A stretch of 64,000 nucleotides of DNA. Source: SAR202 cluster bacterium bin87 (GTDB lineage Bacteria > Chloroflexota > Dehalococcoidia > Lucifugimonadales > UBA3495). Positions 24,487 through 32,757 of this stretch are shown here, piece by piece. The notes under the pieces were generated by a model. That model made no database searches. It was not told the origin of the DNA and was given only the letters and a program-made list of their open reading frames with translations. The first letter of the stretch is position 1. Every line of letters begins with the position of its first letter. The position numbers and the translations under genes are program-made. Location of the stretch: NCBI GenBank assembly GCA_002238825.1, contig MPNC01000010.1:1-64000 (forward strand). Direction: 5' to 3'.

Positions 24487-26373
24487 ATGAAACGCATACT
24501 TGCTCCTGCCGTCGTCTTCATACTGCTGGCCACCATCGTTGCTGCTGGCGGGTTGACCCTTTCCGGCATCGTCCTCGCCGAGCAGAACGGCGTGCCGCCC
24601 GTCAGCAACTTTGCGGTTTGCAGCGGGCCACAAGCGGGCGAGGTCATCATCTCCTGGGACTCCGTGCCCCAAGCCACCTACTACCGCATCGGATACGTCA
24701 ACATGGTGAAGGACTATCCCCGGGCCAAGGCTAGCGCGACGGGCGAATGGATTGAGGCTTTCGTCTATGTTGACGTGAACGCGCGGAACATCCCGGTGAG
24801 CGGCGGGCGGGGACAGTACGCCCTGCGCCGGCTGGTCCAGGGCGACCGTCACGCCTTCACCGTGCTGACCAGCAACAACGTGGTCAACACGGCTGAGACC
24901 ATCAGCGGCGCGTACTCTTGGCCCCAGAACCCGCGCTGGGAGTTTTTGACGGTTGCCGACCCGGAGCCTGGTTGCACTGACGCCACAGCGGGACCTGCAG
25001 CTGCTCCAACCTCACCGCCCGAAGGTGATTACGACGTCGACAACGACGGGCTTGTTGCGATATCCAACCTGGCGCAACTGGACGCCATGAGGCACGATCT
25101 GGACGGTGATGGCTCAGCCACCCACCCGGACTATGCCTTGGCCTTCCCCAATGCCCTTGCAGACATGGGCTGCCCGGGTACGGGTTGCATCGGATACGAG
25201 CTAACCGCCAACCTGGATTTTGACACCAACGGCAGCGACCATGCCGACGCCGGTGATGCTTACTGGAACGGCGGATGGGGCTGGACGCCTATCGGCGATC
25301 CTGATGAATCATTCCGCTGGAACGCGGTTTTCGACGGTGGCGGGCATACCATCTCCAACCTGTACATCGATTGGGGAGATACCAACCACGTCGGGTTGTT
25401 CCGGGCTACCGGCTCCGACAGCGAGATTCGAAATGTGGGGCTGGATGCGGTTAATGTAACCGGCAACACCGGCGTGGGAGGCCTGGTCGGCAGCAATAAC
25501 GGTGCGATCGCCAGCAGCTATACTACAGGCAAAGTCACCGGCAATGGCAGTTCTGTAGGCGGCTTGGTCGGAGGCAGCCACGGGGCAATCGCTGACAGCT
25601 ACTCCACTGCCAATGTATCCGGCAAAGGCAATGATGTCGGCGGCCTGGCAGGTAGTATCGGCGGTGATGTTGCAATCACTGCCAACTATGCTACCGGGGA
25701 CGTCGCCGGCGAGGGCGATTACGCCGGCGGGTTGATCGGAAGGAATGGCAACAACGTTGCAATCACCGCCAGTTATGCTACCGGCAACGTGTCCGGCAAG
25801 AACTACGTGGGTGGCCTGGTAGGGAGCAGTAACCCGGGCAGCAGCATCAGAGCCAGCTATGCAATGAGCCATGTAACGGGCCGCTACAGTGTTAGGCGCT
25901 TTCGCACCAGTGGAAACGTAAGGTCTGTGTCGCACGGCGAAAATATCGGTGGCTTGGTTGGTTATAGCAATGACACTGCGATCAGCGCCAGCTACGCCAT
26001 GAGTACCGTATCCGGCGGCGACACGGCAGTCGGCGGTCTGGTTGGCGGCACCTCTGGTGGAGCGGTTGTAACCAGCTACTCTGCTACTGGAGGAACGTAT
26101 AACTATGCGTCTGAAGGCAGGTTGAAGAGCGCACGTGTTGGAGGTTTGACCGGCCAAACTGACGACGAAACCTCCTTCACTGACAGTTATTGGGACACCC
26201 AAGTTGCCGGGCTAACGGGCGGAAGAGGTAAGACCACACGCGAGTTGCAAGCACCCACCGCCAACACCGGCATCTATGTCAACTGGAGCCCGGACTGGTG
26301 GGATTTTGGCACGGTGCGCCAGTACCCGGCACTGAAGTACGGCGGCCTGGACGTTGCCCGCCAGCGCCGATAA
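24487..26373 (+). CDS. surface protein with FN3 module and GLUG repeats
   Basis: 628 residues from MKRILAPAVVFILLATIV, with GAGGAG about ten bases upstream. Signal peptide ~1-28; FN3-like module ~33-160 (GEVIISWDSVPQATYYRIGY); a DxDxDG segment ~178. A beta-helical region of GLUG motifs spans ~325-560 (GGLVGSNNGAIASSYTTGKV, GGLVGGSHGAIADSYSTANV and more). GLUG repeats occur in bacterial adhesins and surface proteins. There is no sortase or PEP-CTERM anchor. An adhesive or matrix role is inferred. Confidence 0.8.
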   Translation: MKRILAPAVVFILLATIVAAGGLTLSGIVLAEQNGVPPVSNFAVCSGPQAGEVIISWDSVPQATYYRIGYVNMVKDYPRAKASATGEWIEAFVYVDVNARNIPVSGGRGQYALRRLVQGDRHAFTVLTSNNVVNTAETISGAYSWPQNPRWEFLTVADPEPGCTDATAGPAAAPTSPPEGDYDVDNDGLVAISNLAQLDAMRHDLDGDGSATHPDYALAFPNALADMGCPGTGCIGYELTANLDFDTNGSDHADAGDAYWNGGWGWTPIGDPDESFRWNAVFDGGGHTISNLYIDWGDTNHVGLFRATGSDSEIRNVGLDAVNVTGNTGVGGLVGSNNGAIASSYTTGKVTGNGSSVGGLVGGSHGAIADSYSTANVSGKGNDVGGLAGSIGGDVAITANYATGDVAGEGDYAGGLIGRNGNNVAITASYATGNVSGKNYVGGLVGSSNPGSSIRASYAMSHVTGRYSVRRFRTSGNVRSVSHGENIGGLVGYSNDTAISASYAMSTVSGGDTAVGGLVGGTSGGAVVTSYSATGGTYNYASEGRLKSARVGGLTGQTDDETSFTDSYWDTQVAGLTGGRGKTTRELQAPTANTGIYVNWSPDWWDFGTVRQYPALKYGGLDVARQRR

Positions 26374-26557
26374 CCTCGGTGGCGGGATTTGACAATCGCG
26401 ATTGGTGGTGGTGGTGCGCTTGGTACTTGCCCCTAACCCCCAATCCACCGAAAGGATGAGTGTGGCGGCGTGATGCAGGGATGAGAAAGTGCTCCCGGCT
26501 TCGGGGTTAATGGTTTTTGAAACAAGAAACCAGCCCGAAACGAGGAGCACCCAACGG
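26374..26557. other. non-coding segment before IS1380-like remnant
   Basis: May include the lost left end of the IS. No gene supported. Confidence 0.35.
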
Positions 26558-26815
26558 ATGCCACCGCCTGAGCACCCCGACCGCATCCACGTTGCCTTTG
26601 ATGACTACCTCCTGGTGGCCAATGCCGGATTGCTGTTGCCGGTCGCCTTGGCCCGCCACCTGGGACTGGTGGATCGCAACGTTGACTTGGACCACGCCCC
26701 CGGGCAAGCCAACGCCGGCGACAAGATGCAGATCCTTCCCGAATTGCTGCTACGGTTGCATCTTCTTCCGATACTTCTCCGCCGTTTGATGGAGGTCAGC
26801 CATCTACACGGCTGA
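26558..26815 (+). pseudogene. IS1380-family transposase, N-terminal remnant
   Basis: MPPPEHPDRIHVAFDDYLLV continues NAGLLLPVALARHLGLVD, then VDLDHAPGQANAGDKM, the usual N-terminus of IS1380 DDE transposases. After GDKM the reading diverges and stops within ~30 codons, so the catalytic domain is missing. A purine-rich GAGGAG precedes the start. Confidence 0.6.
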
Positions 26816-27035
26816 ATTTGCCATCGCCGTTCACATTATGTTGGCAACCACGCTGGTACTGCGTTTGGTTCGCCCAACATCCATTACATCGGGCAGGGCG
26901 GACTGGTCCGTGACGACGGCGCCCGCGATCCGGCTGATGAGCAGCCGTGGCCACATTGGTTCGGGCAGACATAGGCCTCGTCCGGGCCGTCACGCCGGCG
27001 GTCCAGAGACCGGCCGCAGCTTCCGCTCTGATCAC
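26816..27035. other. intergenic, IS-flank debris
   Basis: No supported gene. It contains a ~30-bp string (near GGTTCGC.CAAC.TCCATTAC) that recurs approximately at 44090. Confidence 0.3.
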
Positions 27036-27521
27036 TTACCTACGGTTTGTGCCTGGCTCTTCGGGCATTTCTTGGCCGGACTGGCGAGACTCCCGAAATT
27101 GCGCGTCGTCCAGTATCTCGAATGTGGTCTGCGGATTAATCGACAGCTGGTCTTCGTCACGGGTGATCAAGCATTCGGCCATGCCCGTGATGGCCAGATC
27201 AATGAATTTCTGGTCACTCGTGTCCCTGCATTGGGGAGCGTTTTCGGGCACTGAGAGTTCCACCGTCTCGCACCACGGTTCGTAATGGGCCATTGCCCTT
27301 CTGACGAATTGTCGCGCGCGCATCGGATGTGGGGTCGGGCTGTGGCGGAGGAGTGGCTCCCTCAGTTCGGTCATCGTTTCGGCATTTACAAGCGGCTTGA
27401 TTATCCCTGACTTCCAGAGTTGCACCAGCCAATGGTTGTCGATGCCCTCGTGGGTCAGTATCGGGACGGTTACGCTGCTGTCTATCACTGCTCTTAGCTG
27501 AGGGCTACGCGGCTCCCTCAT
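27036..27521 (-). CDS. PIN-domain putative ribonuclease
   Basis: 161 residues. PIN features: AVIDSSVTVPIL (Asp14) near the N-terminus, an acidic residue in ETMTELREPL, DTSDQKFIDLAI, and CLITRDEDQLS, giving the usual Asp/Glu cluster. PIN proteins are Mg-dependent RNases, often toxins. Its ATG overlaps the TGA of the upstream TPR gene by four bases, a tight operon. No classical antitoxin is present, so the TPR protein may be the partner. Confidence 0.75.
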   Translation of the reverse strand: MREPRSPQLRAVIDSSVTVPILTHEGIDNHWLVQLWKSGIIKPLVNAETMTELREPLLRHSPTPHPMRARQFVRRAMAHYEPWCETVELSVPENAPQCRDTSDQKFIDLAITGMAECLITRDEDQLSINPQTTFEILDDAQFRESRQSGQEMPEEPGTNRR

Positions 27522-28318
27522 CCATATGCCTGCTGCATTTCTGCATCGAATTGGAGATCTTCCAGTTCGGCGGCTTTCCTGAAGTCCGAGTAGGCGTGTT
27601 GCAGGCGGCCCATCTCTTCGAGTGCGATGCCGCGGTTTTGGTACAGCAGTGGGTTGTTGGGGTCCAGCAGGACTGCTGCGTCGAACAGGTCATGGGCTTT
27701 GGCCGGCAATCCCACTTCCAGGAAAAGGACACCAGCGTTGTTGTAATGGATCGGATCGTCGGGCGCCAGTTCCAGTGCCTGCAACAAGTCAAGGCGGGCG
27801 GCCTCGAACTCTTCTTTCTCGATGAGGGTCAGGGCGCGGTTGGTGTAGGCGATGTCGAGGTCCGGCTCCAGGCGGATCGCCATGTTCAGATGGACCAGCG
27901 CATTCTCGACGTCGCCGATTTCCAGGTAGAGCAGACCGATGTTGTTGTACGGCAGCGCGAAGTCTTCGTCCTGCGCTATGGCTGCCATGAAGTTGCGGAA
28001 GGCCCCGGGGTAGTCCTGCATATTCAGGCACTGCATACCCAGGTTGTTGCGTCGCAGGGCCAGTTCGTCGGTGGGAATCTCGTACTCTCTGTACGGCTGT
28101 TGCATGAGGTAGAGGCCACGGCCCGCCTTCGCAATCCGCAGCATGATGTCGTCCTGCCTTCCCGGTGGTGCATGGACGTTCAGTTGCAACAGCGCCGCGC
28201 GGCTTCTCCGGTGGAACTGAGAGGCCCAGTCAGGGACGCTCGCCGGCAGTGGAACGTCATCTCCTTCCACGGGCTTCGGGAACCGTCGGTAGTTGTAGTC
28301 GCTGCGCACGTGTCTCAT
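27518..28318 (-). CDS. tetratricopeptide-repeat protein
   Basis: 266 residues. A polar N-terminus (~1-85) is followed by about five TPRs (~88-260), such as ALPYNNIGLLYLEIGDVENA, IAYTNRALTLIEKEEFEAAR and IHYNNAGVLFLEVGLPAKAH. It has no signal peptide and is probably cytosolic. TPRs mediate protein binding. The four-base overlap with the PIN gene suggests joint translation and perhaps control of the PIN RNase. GGAG lies ~10 bases upstream of the start. Confidence 0.8.
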   Translation of the reverse strand: MRHVRSDYNYRRFPKPVEGDDVPLPASVPDWASQFHRRSRAALLQLNVHAPPGRQDDIMLRIAKAGRGLYLMQQPYREYEIPTDELALRRNNLGMQCLNMQDYPGAFRNFMAAIAQDEDFALPYNNIGLLYLEIGDVENALVHLNMAIRLEPDLDIAYTNRALTLIEKEEFEAARLDLLQALELAPDDPIHYNNAGVLFLEVGLPAKAHDLFDAAVLLDPNNPLLYQNRGIALEEMGRLQHAYSDFRKAAELEDLQFDAEMQQAYG

Positions 28319-28414
28319 CGTTGCCGCGCTCCGCGCTGGTGGGGTAGTTGAGGCTTTTCAGATCACGTTTCCACCGTTCAGTATCTGTTTTGGTACGATC
28401 GGTTCATTGATGAT

Positions 28415-28720
28415 CATTTGCCCAATTATCGCGCGGCGAACGAAAGTGCGCAAGCGGATGCGAGACGGCGGTTTCACCGTCGTTTGCCTGACCACCGGAG
28501 GCCGCGAAACCGCTCGTCGCGGAGGACCGCCGTGGTCCGCCCGCGGCGGAGCGCCGGATCCTGCCGCGGGAACACGTCGTCAACCGCCCGGGCGGCGGCG
28601 GCGACGAATGGATAGGCATCCATTGCAATGGTATCCATACCTGTCCATTGGAATGGACGGCGGCATGGATTGGATTGGTTACCAATCCAATTGAGTCCAT
28701 TGCATACCATTGGGTGGGAT
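28415..28720. repeat. palindrome-rich intergenic repeat, copy 2
   Basis: It shares ATTATCGCGCGGCGAACG, TTTCACCGTCGTTTGCCTGA and the CCATT/AATGG palindrome cluster (28615-28712) with copy 1. It contains the near-perfect hairpin GGATTGGT-t-ACCAATCC. The middle ~90 bp differ between copies. Confidence 0.6.
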
Positions 28721-28807
28721 TGCGTGCCGGGCGCCCTCCCGGGATAACCGCAAAGGGGCGCCGGAGGGTTTCACTACAATCCGGTTGACGCGACCAATCA
28801 CCCGGAG

Positions 28808-29029
28808 GTGAAGACCGTGCCCCAATGTGTTGCCTGCGGCGCCGAGCTGGAGCCGCCCGTGCGTGTGCCCCACACCATCTACGTCAAGAAGCTCTACCGG
28901 ATCGGCGGCCAGGACTACTGCCGCCATCACGTCATCAGGCCCTCGGTGGCCGCCGGCGTCATCGCCGAGGTCAGAGCCGGCGCCGGACCAGTGGCGCCAG
29001 TTTCCCGGGGAGTAGTAGGTCCGCCGTAA
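28808..29029 (+). CDS. small zinc-binding protein, 73 aa
   Basis: VPQCVACGAELEPPVRVPH, then QDYCRHHVIRPSVAAGVI. A CxxC knuckle and a later CxxH can bind zinc, as in the 51-residue protein at 5659. It starts at ATG (28808) or the GTG three codons later; GGAGG lies just upstream (CCGGAGGTGAAG). It sits right after the palindromic repeat. Function unknown. Confidence 0.55.
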   Translation: MKTVPQCVACGAELEPPVRVPHTIYVKKLYRIGGQDYCRHHVIRPSVAAGVIAEVRAGAGPVAPVSRGVVGPP

Positions 29030-29363
29030 CGTGCCCGACGCCGTGTCCATATGGACTGGTATGCGTCATCACCCATCACTTGTCCTGAAGATCAGAACCG
29101 CCGAGATCAAGTCTTGGCCCATGCCGGAGAACGGGTAGAACAGACCGTCGTTGTCCACTCCGGCAAACGAGCGGTCAAGCAGCCGCGCAGTGTCGTCGCT
29201 GGGAGGTGACTGATGCCGGGCATGCCGATGGGCGCGGCGCCGGTCAACAACGTCCTCAGGATGGTGCACGGCGACCTCTCCACAGCTCCGTCAGCCGGCC
29301 TTTTGGTATCATCAAACGCGCGCCCGTTTCCGTTTCGTCACGGCCGGCCATAGGAATGATGAA
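29030..29363. other. intergenic, no supported gene
   Basis: A 66-codon minus frame (29069-29269, GTG start, GGAGAG upstream) exists but has no family likeness and is not called. The region should carry the promoter of the ATPase/PIN pair. Confidence 0.4.
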
Positions 29364-30620
29364 ATGACCGATACCTACACCCTCCATTTACATAATTTCA
29401 GGTCGATCCGGGACGCCAAAGTTGAAATAGCGCCGCTGACCGTGGTGTACGGTCCAAACGGCTCGGGCAAGTCCTCGCTGATCTACGGCCTGCTGACGCT
29501 GAAGAACTTCCTGACCAATCCCAGTCAGAACCTGGCCAGCCTGTTCTCCTACCCGTCAATCAGCCTGGGCGGGTGGCAGGAAGTCGTGCATCGCCACGCT
29601 GTGGACAAGGAAGTGTCGCTCTCCATCGGCTTCTCAAACAATACAGAGGACTTTTCCCCCAGGTTCACCCTGACGCTGGGTCAATCCGGTGGATCCGCCG
29701 AGGTGGCTTTTGAAATTATTGACCGCGACCACATCCCCGTATGGCCCGAACGCCTGGACCTGTCCATAGCGATCCCCTACGACGCCAATCAACAGGTCGA
29801 CCACAACGTCAAAATGGTTGGGGAGAGCGGGTCCGCCAGTCTGGAAGGTACGCTGATCTGGAACGGCATAGCGCTTTCGACCCAAACGTCCGGCGGTCCC
29901 GGCGAACTTCCCGTTCTGGTCAGATTGCTCAACGAGAGAATCAACCTGCCGATGGAGTTGGCGAGACAGACCGGGTTCGTGCCGCTGCGGCGCGGATTTT
30001 CAAAGCCGACCTATGGTCTGTCCAGCGTGACATCCGCGCTGGCCACCGAGGATGAGGTCGCCTCTCTATTGGCATCGACCAGCGAGAGGTTCCGGCAGTA
30101 TGACGTCAGCAGATACATTGAGCGCATTGCGCATCGGCGGGTGATGACCCAGGCTCAGATCGGCACGTCGGTGTTCACCATTGACTCCATACCAACCGGC
30201 TCCGGAGTGGCGGCTTCGATCGTCAACGAGGGCTTCGGGATCAACCAGCTGCTGTATCTGCTGACCATCTGCCTGTACTCCCCGTTCAAAATCGTGGCGA
30301 TTGAGGAGCCCGAAATCCACCTTCATCCGTCGATGGTGAGAGAACTCGCCCGCGCGATGGTCACAATCGCCGCCAACGAGGACCGGCGGCTGATCGTATC
30401 CACCCACAGCGAGGTGTTCGTCACCGCGCTATTGGCACAGATCGCGGCAGGCGAGGCCAGCGTTGACGACATCTCATTCATCCTGGCGGAGAACCGGGAT
30501 GGGGAGAGCACGTTCACGCCGCAGAGGGCGACGCCGGACGGACAGATTGAAGGAGGGCTGGGAGCGTTCATGGCGTCGGAGGTCGGAGACCTGGCGGCGC
30601 TGCTGGGCATCAGTGATTAG
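29364..30620 (+). CDS. AAA ATPase of the RecF/OLD-like (AAA_15/AAA_21) type
   Basis: 418 residues. N-terminal HNFRSIRDAKVEIAPLTVVY leads to Walker A GPNGSGKSS (30-38, Lys36). The C-terminal half has the ABC-like signature region and Walker B IVAIEEPEIHLHPSMV (~307-322) followed by the switch His in RLIVSTHSEVFVTALL. There is no fused TOPRIM or nuclease domain. Proteins of this shape are the sensor ATPases of several anti-phage systems (OLD/Gabija-, PARIS- and Septu-like). The PIN-like gene begins 17 bases downstream and probably supplies the effector. Confidence 0.85.
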   Translation: MTDTYTLHLHNFRSIRDAKVEIAPLTVVYGPNGSGKSSLIYGLLTLKNFLTNPSQNLASLFSYPSISLGGWQEVVHRHAVDKEVSLSIGFSNNTEDFSPRFTLTLGQSGGSAEVAFEIIDRDHIPVWPERLDLSIAIPYDANQQVDHNVKMVGESGSASLEGTLIWNGIALSTQTSGGPGELPVLVRLLNERINLPMELARQTGFVPLRRGFSKPTYGLSSVTSALATEDEVASLLASTSERFRQYDVSRYIERIAHRRVMTQAQIGTSVFTIDSIPTGSGVAASIVNEGFGINQLLYLLTICLYSPFKIVAIEEPEIHLHPSMVRELARAMVTIAANEDRRLIVSTHSEVFVTALLAQIAAGEASVDDISFILAENRDGESTFTPQRATPDGQIEGGLGAFMASEVGDLAALLGISD

Positions 30621-30637
30621 GGGAAGGCCTGCCGGCC

Positions 30638-31099
30638 ATGTTACTGGTACTGAATGAGTGGGTGTTCCACGACCTGCTGTTCGATAACGGTGATCCGGCC
30701 TTTCGGGAGACGGCGCGGTTTCTGATAGCGTTGCAGGCATCCGAAGACGTTCTGGTCATCCCGGCCGAGGAACGGTGGAAGCGAAAGGCATTCCAGCTCA
30801 TGACAATGTCCGACACGCGCCGGAGACTGATCAGCAGGTTGTTGCACAGCCTGCTGCGGAATTCGGACCGTACCATTCGCATTCAACCCGAGGAGAACCC
30901 GCAGATCCCCCAGGAACTGCTCGACCTGCTGCCCCGCGAGGACGTCTACCTGGTGCAGGCTTACGTCGCAGCCGGGGCGGACCTTCTCGTCACCACTGAC
31001 CAGGGACTTTACTGTGCCATCGGTGATCACGGTGTCGTCAACTGCCGGATGCGCGAAGACTTCCTGGCGGAGTATCCATCGCCAAGCAGCAGCAAGTGA
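30638..31099 (+). CDS. PIN-like putative effector nuclease
   Basis: 153 residues: MLLVLNEWVFHDLLFDNG, a helical middle, then LPREDVYLVQAYVAAGADLL and VTTDQGLYCAI. The spacing of acidic residues (Glu7/Asp12, Glu100-Asp101, Asp121) and the VTTD strand resemble PIN-domain RNases, although the canonical first Asp motif is weak. It follows the AAA ATPase by 17 bases on the same strand and should be cotranscribed. A two-gene ATPase-nuclease module is inferred. Confidence 0.65.
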   Translation: MLLVLNEWVFHDLLFDNGDPAFRETARFLIALQASEDVLVIPAEERWKRKAFQLMTMSDTRRRLISRLLHSLLRNSDRTIRIQPEENPQIPQELLDLLPREDVYLVQAYVAAGADLLVTTDQGLYCAIGDHGVVNCRMREDFLAEYPSPSSSK

Positions 31100-31118
31100 A
31101 TCATCGGAGTGGACCACC

Positions 31119-32588
31119 ATCAAGAGCCGGACCATCATAGCCTTCGCAGTTTTGCTGTTAGTTGTCATCTGCGCGGTAGCAAGCCAGCATTCCCCGCCGG
31201 TATCGGTCTCGGCGCAGGGGCCGAACCCGGGCGGCGGCGGGGCACCCGTTCCGGCTGATGGCATCTTCAGCCGCAGCACCTCTGCCCATGCCAACGTGAA
31301 GTTGCGATTGACCGTAGGCAGCCTGCCCGCAGACATGGCCGTCGGCAGCTCCGTGGAATTGTATCTGGAGGACGACTTCCAGGTGCCGGACGCGGTCGGC
31401 TCAAGCAGTGTGTACTTCGTGCTTGCCAACCCGACTTCTCGCCAAACCGGTTCTGGCGCCCGCATCTACGCCGCTAACGCAGCGGTGATACGCGACGGTC
31501 CTCATCTGGGGGGCAACCGTGACTGGTCTCTACAGGTGACCATTCCCGATTTGTGCACCAGCCCGGCCAACGAGTGCGCAGGCCCCAATGGACCCATGCA
31601 GGGACAGACGCTGACGCTGGTTATCGACGATGACGCTGGCATCAAGAACCCCAGCGAGGCGGGCAGCTACCGAGTGGGCTACTCGCTGCTTGGTCCGGCA
31701 GATGATGGCAACCGGGGACCGGAATTTCTTCTGGAAGACTTGCCGATCAATGCGAAGATTTCCCTGTCCGATGCTGACAACAGACGCGGCTATGCGCTCA
31801 CTGTGACCGGGTCGGGCTTCAACGACGGAACCGCCGCCGAGGTGTACGTCCTGCACGATCCGGGCGTGGGCGCTGACGCGTTTGACAACGGCGCCAACGA
31901 GGCCGCCCTATGCGAGAGGATCGTTCAATGGGGTACCCAGGTCGGCGGGGCTCCAGTAAGCAGTGATGACCGGGTTTCGGTCACCTTCAAGGTTGCGGCG
32001 CCGACCTTCGCTCCCGGAAACGCCAACTATATCTGCATGGTTGACGGCGAAGGCAGAATGTCTCAAACCGACGTGGAGCGGTTCCACCTGGAGCCTTCGA
32101 TTCGCGTCAGCCCATCCACTGTCCGGGCTGGCGACGCTGTCACCATCTTTGCGCACGATTTTCCCAACGCAGGAGCCGGGTTCACCGAGCTGGAACTGGC
32201 TGGCCGAACGGCGGCCGCCTCAGTGACCAGTTGGAGCTTCATCAGCGGCGATGCCTCCGCCACGGCGACGTTCACCGTTCCCGACGATCTGGTGGGCGCC
32301 GTCAGCGTGGAAGCCGCCTGGGGTGAAACTTCCACGAGCGCCAGTTTGACCATAGTTGATCCAGACCAATCGCCGGTGCCCGAACCGGGTTATCCGCCCC
32401 CGGTCACAAACATCGCGATGCGCGACGGCAGTCAGCCCGGAGAAGTGGTCATCGCCTGGGATGCGGTACCGGAAGCGACCCATTACCGCATCGGCTACGT
32501 GAATATGGTTGCGGACTATCCCCTGGCCAAGGCCAGCCAGACCGGCAACTGGCTGGAGGCCTTTGTCTATGTGGATGTGGAAGCGTAG
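31119..32588 (+). CDS. FN3/IPT/LRR surface protein, N-terminal part (ends at in-frame TAG)
   Basis: The mature-looking start would be KSRTIIAFAVLLLVVICAVA, a classic signal peptide, but the codon before it (31119-31121) is ATC, not ATG. GGAG lies nine bases upstream. The only in-frame ATG is at 31014, inside the PIN gene. IPT-like domains follow (ISLSDADNRRGYALTVTGSG), close to those at 20.5-22.6 kb, then a fibronectin-like module cut by TAG at 32586-32588. The frame continues past TAG. Start loss plus nonsense suggests decay; readthrough is the alternative. Confidence 0.65.
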   Translation: MKSRTIIAFAVLLLVVICAVASQHSPPVSVSAQGPNPGGGGAPVPADGIFSRSTSAHANVKLRLTVGSLPADMAVGSSVELYLEDDFQVPDAVGSSSVYFVLANPTSRQTGSGARIYAANAAVIRDGPHLGGNRDWSLQVTIPDLCTSPANECAGPNGPMQGQTLTLVIDDDAGIKNPSEAGSYRVGYSLLGPADDGNRGPEFLLEDLPINAKISLSDADNRRGYALTVTGSGFNDGTAAEVYVLHDPGVGADAFDNGANEAALCERIVQWGTQVGGAPVSSDDRVSVTFKVAAPTFAPGNANYICMVDGEGRMSQTDVERFHLEPSIRVSPSTVRAGDAVTIFAHDFPNAGAGFTELELAGRTAAASVTSWSFISGDASATATFTVPDDLVGAVSVEAAWGETSTSASLTIVDPDQSPVPEPGYPPPVTNIAMRDGSQPGEVVIAWDAVPEATHYRIGYVNMVADYPLAKASQTGNWLEAFVYVDVEA

Positions 32589-32757
32589 AACTTCACGGTG
32601 GTTGGAGGCCGGACCGAATACACCGTCCGCCGGCTGGCGCAGGGAGTGCGTCACGCGTTCACGGTGAGGACCGGCAATTCTCCCTATGGCGACTACACCT
32701 GGCCCAGCAATCCCCACTGGAAGTTCCACACGGTGGCTGATCGGGGTGGCGCCTGTC
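32420..32757 (+). repeat. 338-bp direct repeat encoding an FN3-like module (unit 1)
   Basis: Nearly identical to 32981-33318, at a 561-bp period (187 codons). Unit 1 has TAG where unit 2 has CAG. Confidence 0.9.

Noticed and set aside
26850-26890. String shared with ~44075-44110 (GGTTCGC.CAAC.TCCATTAC)
   Set aside because: Only about 30 bases and imperfect; no flanking similarity, so it may be chance or a very old remnant.
29069-29269. Minus-strand 66-codon frame with GTG start and GGAGAG
   Set aside because: Sequence shows no recognisable domain and lies in a promoter-sized gap before the ATPase gene.
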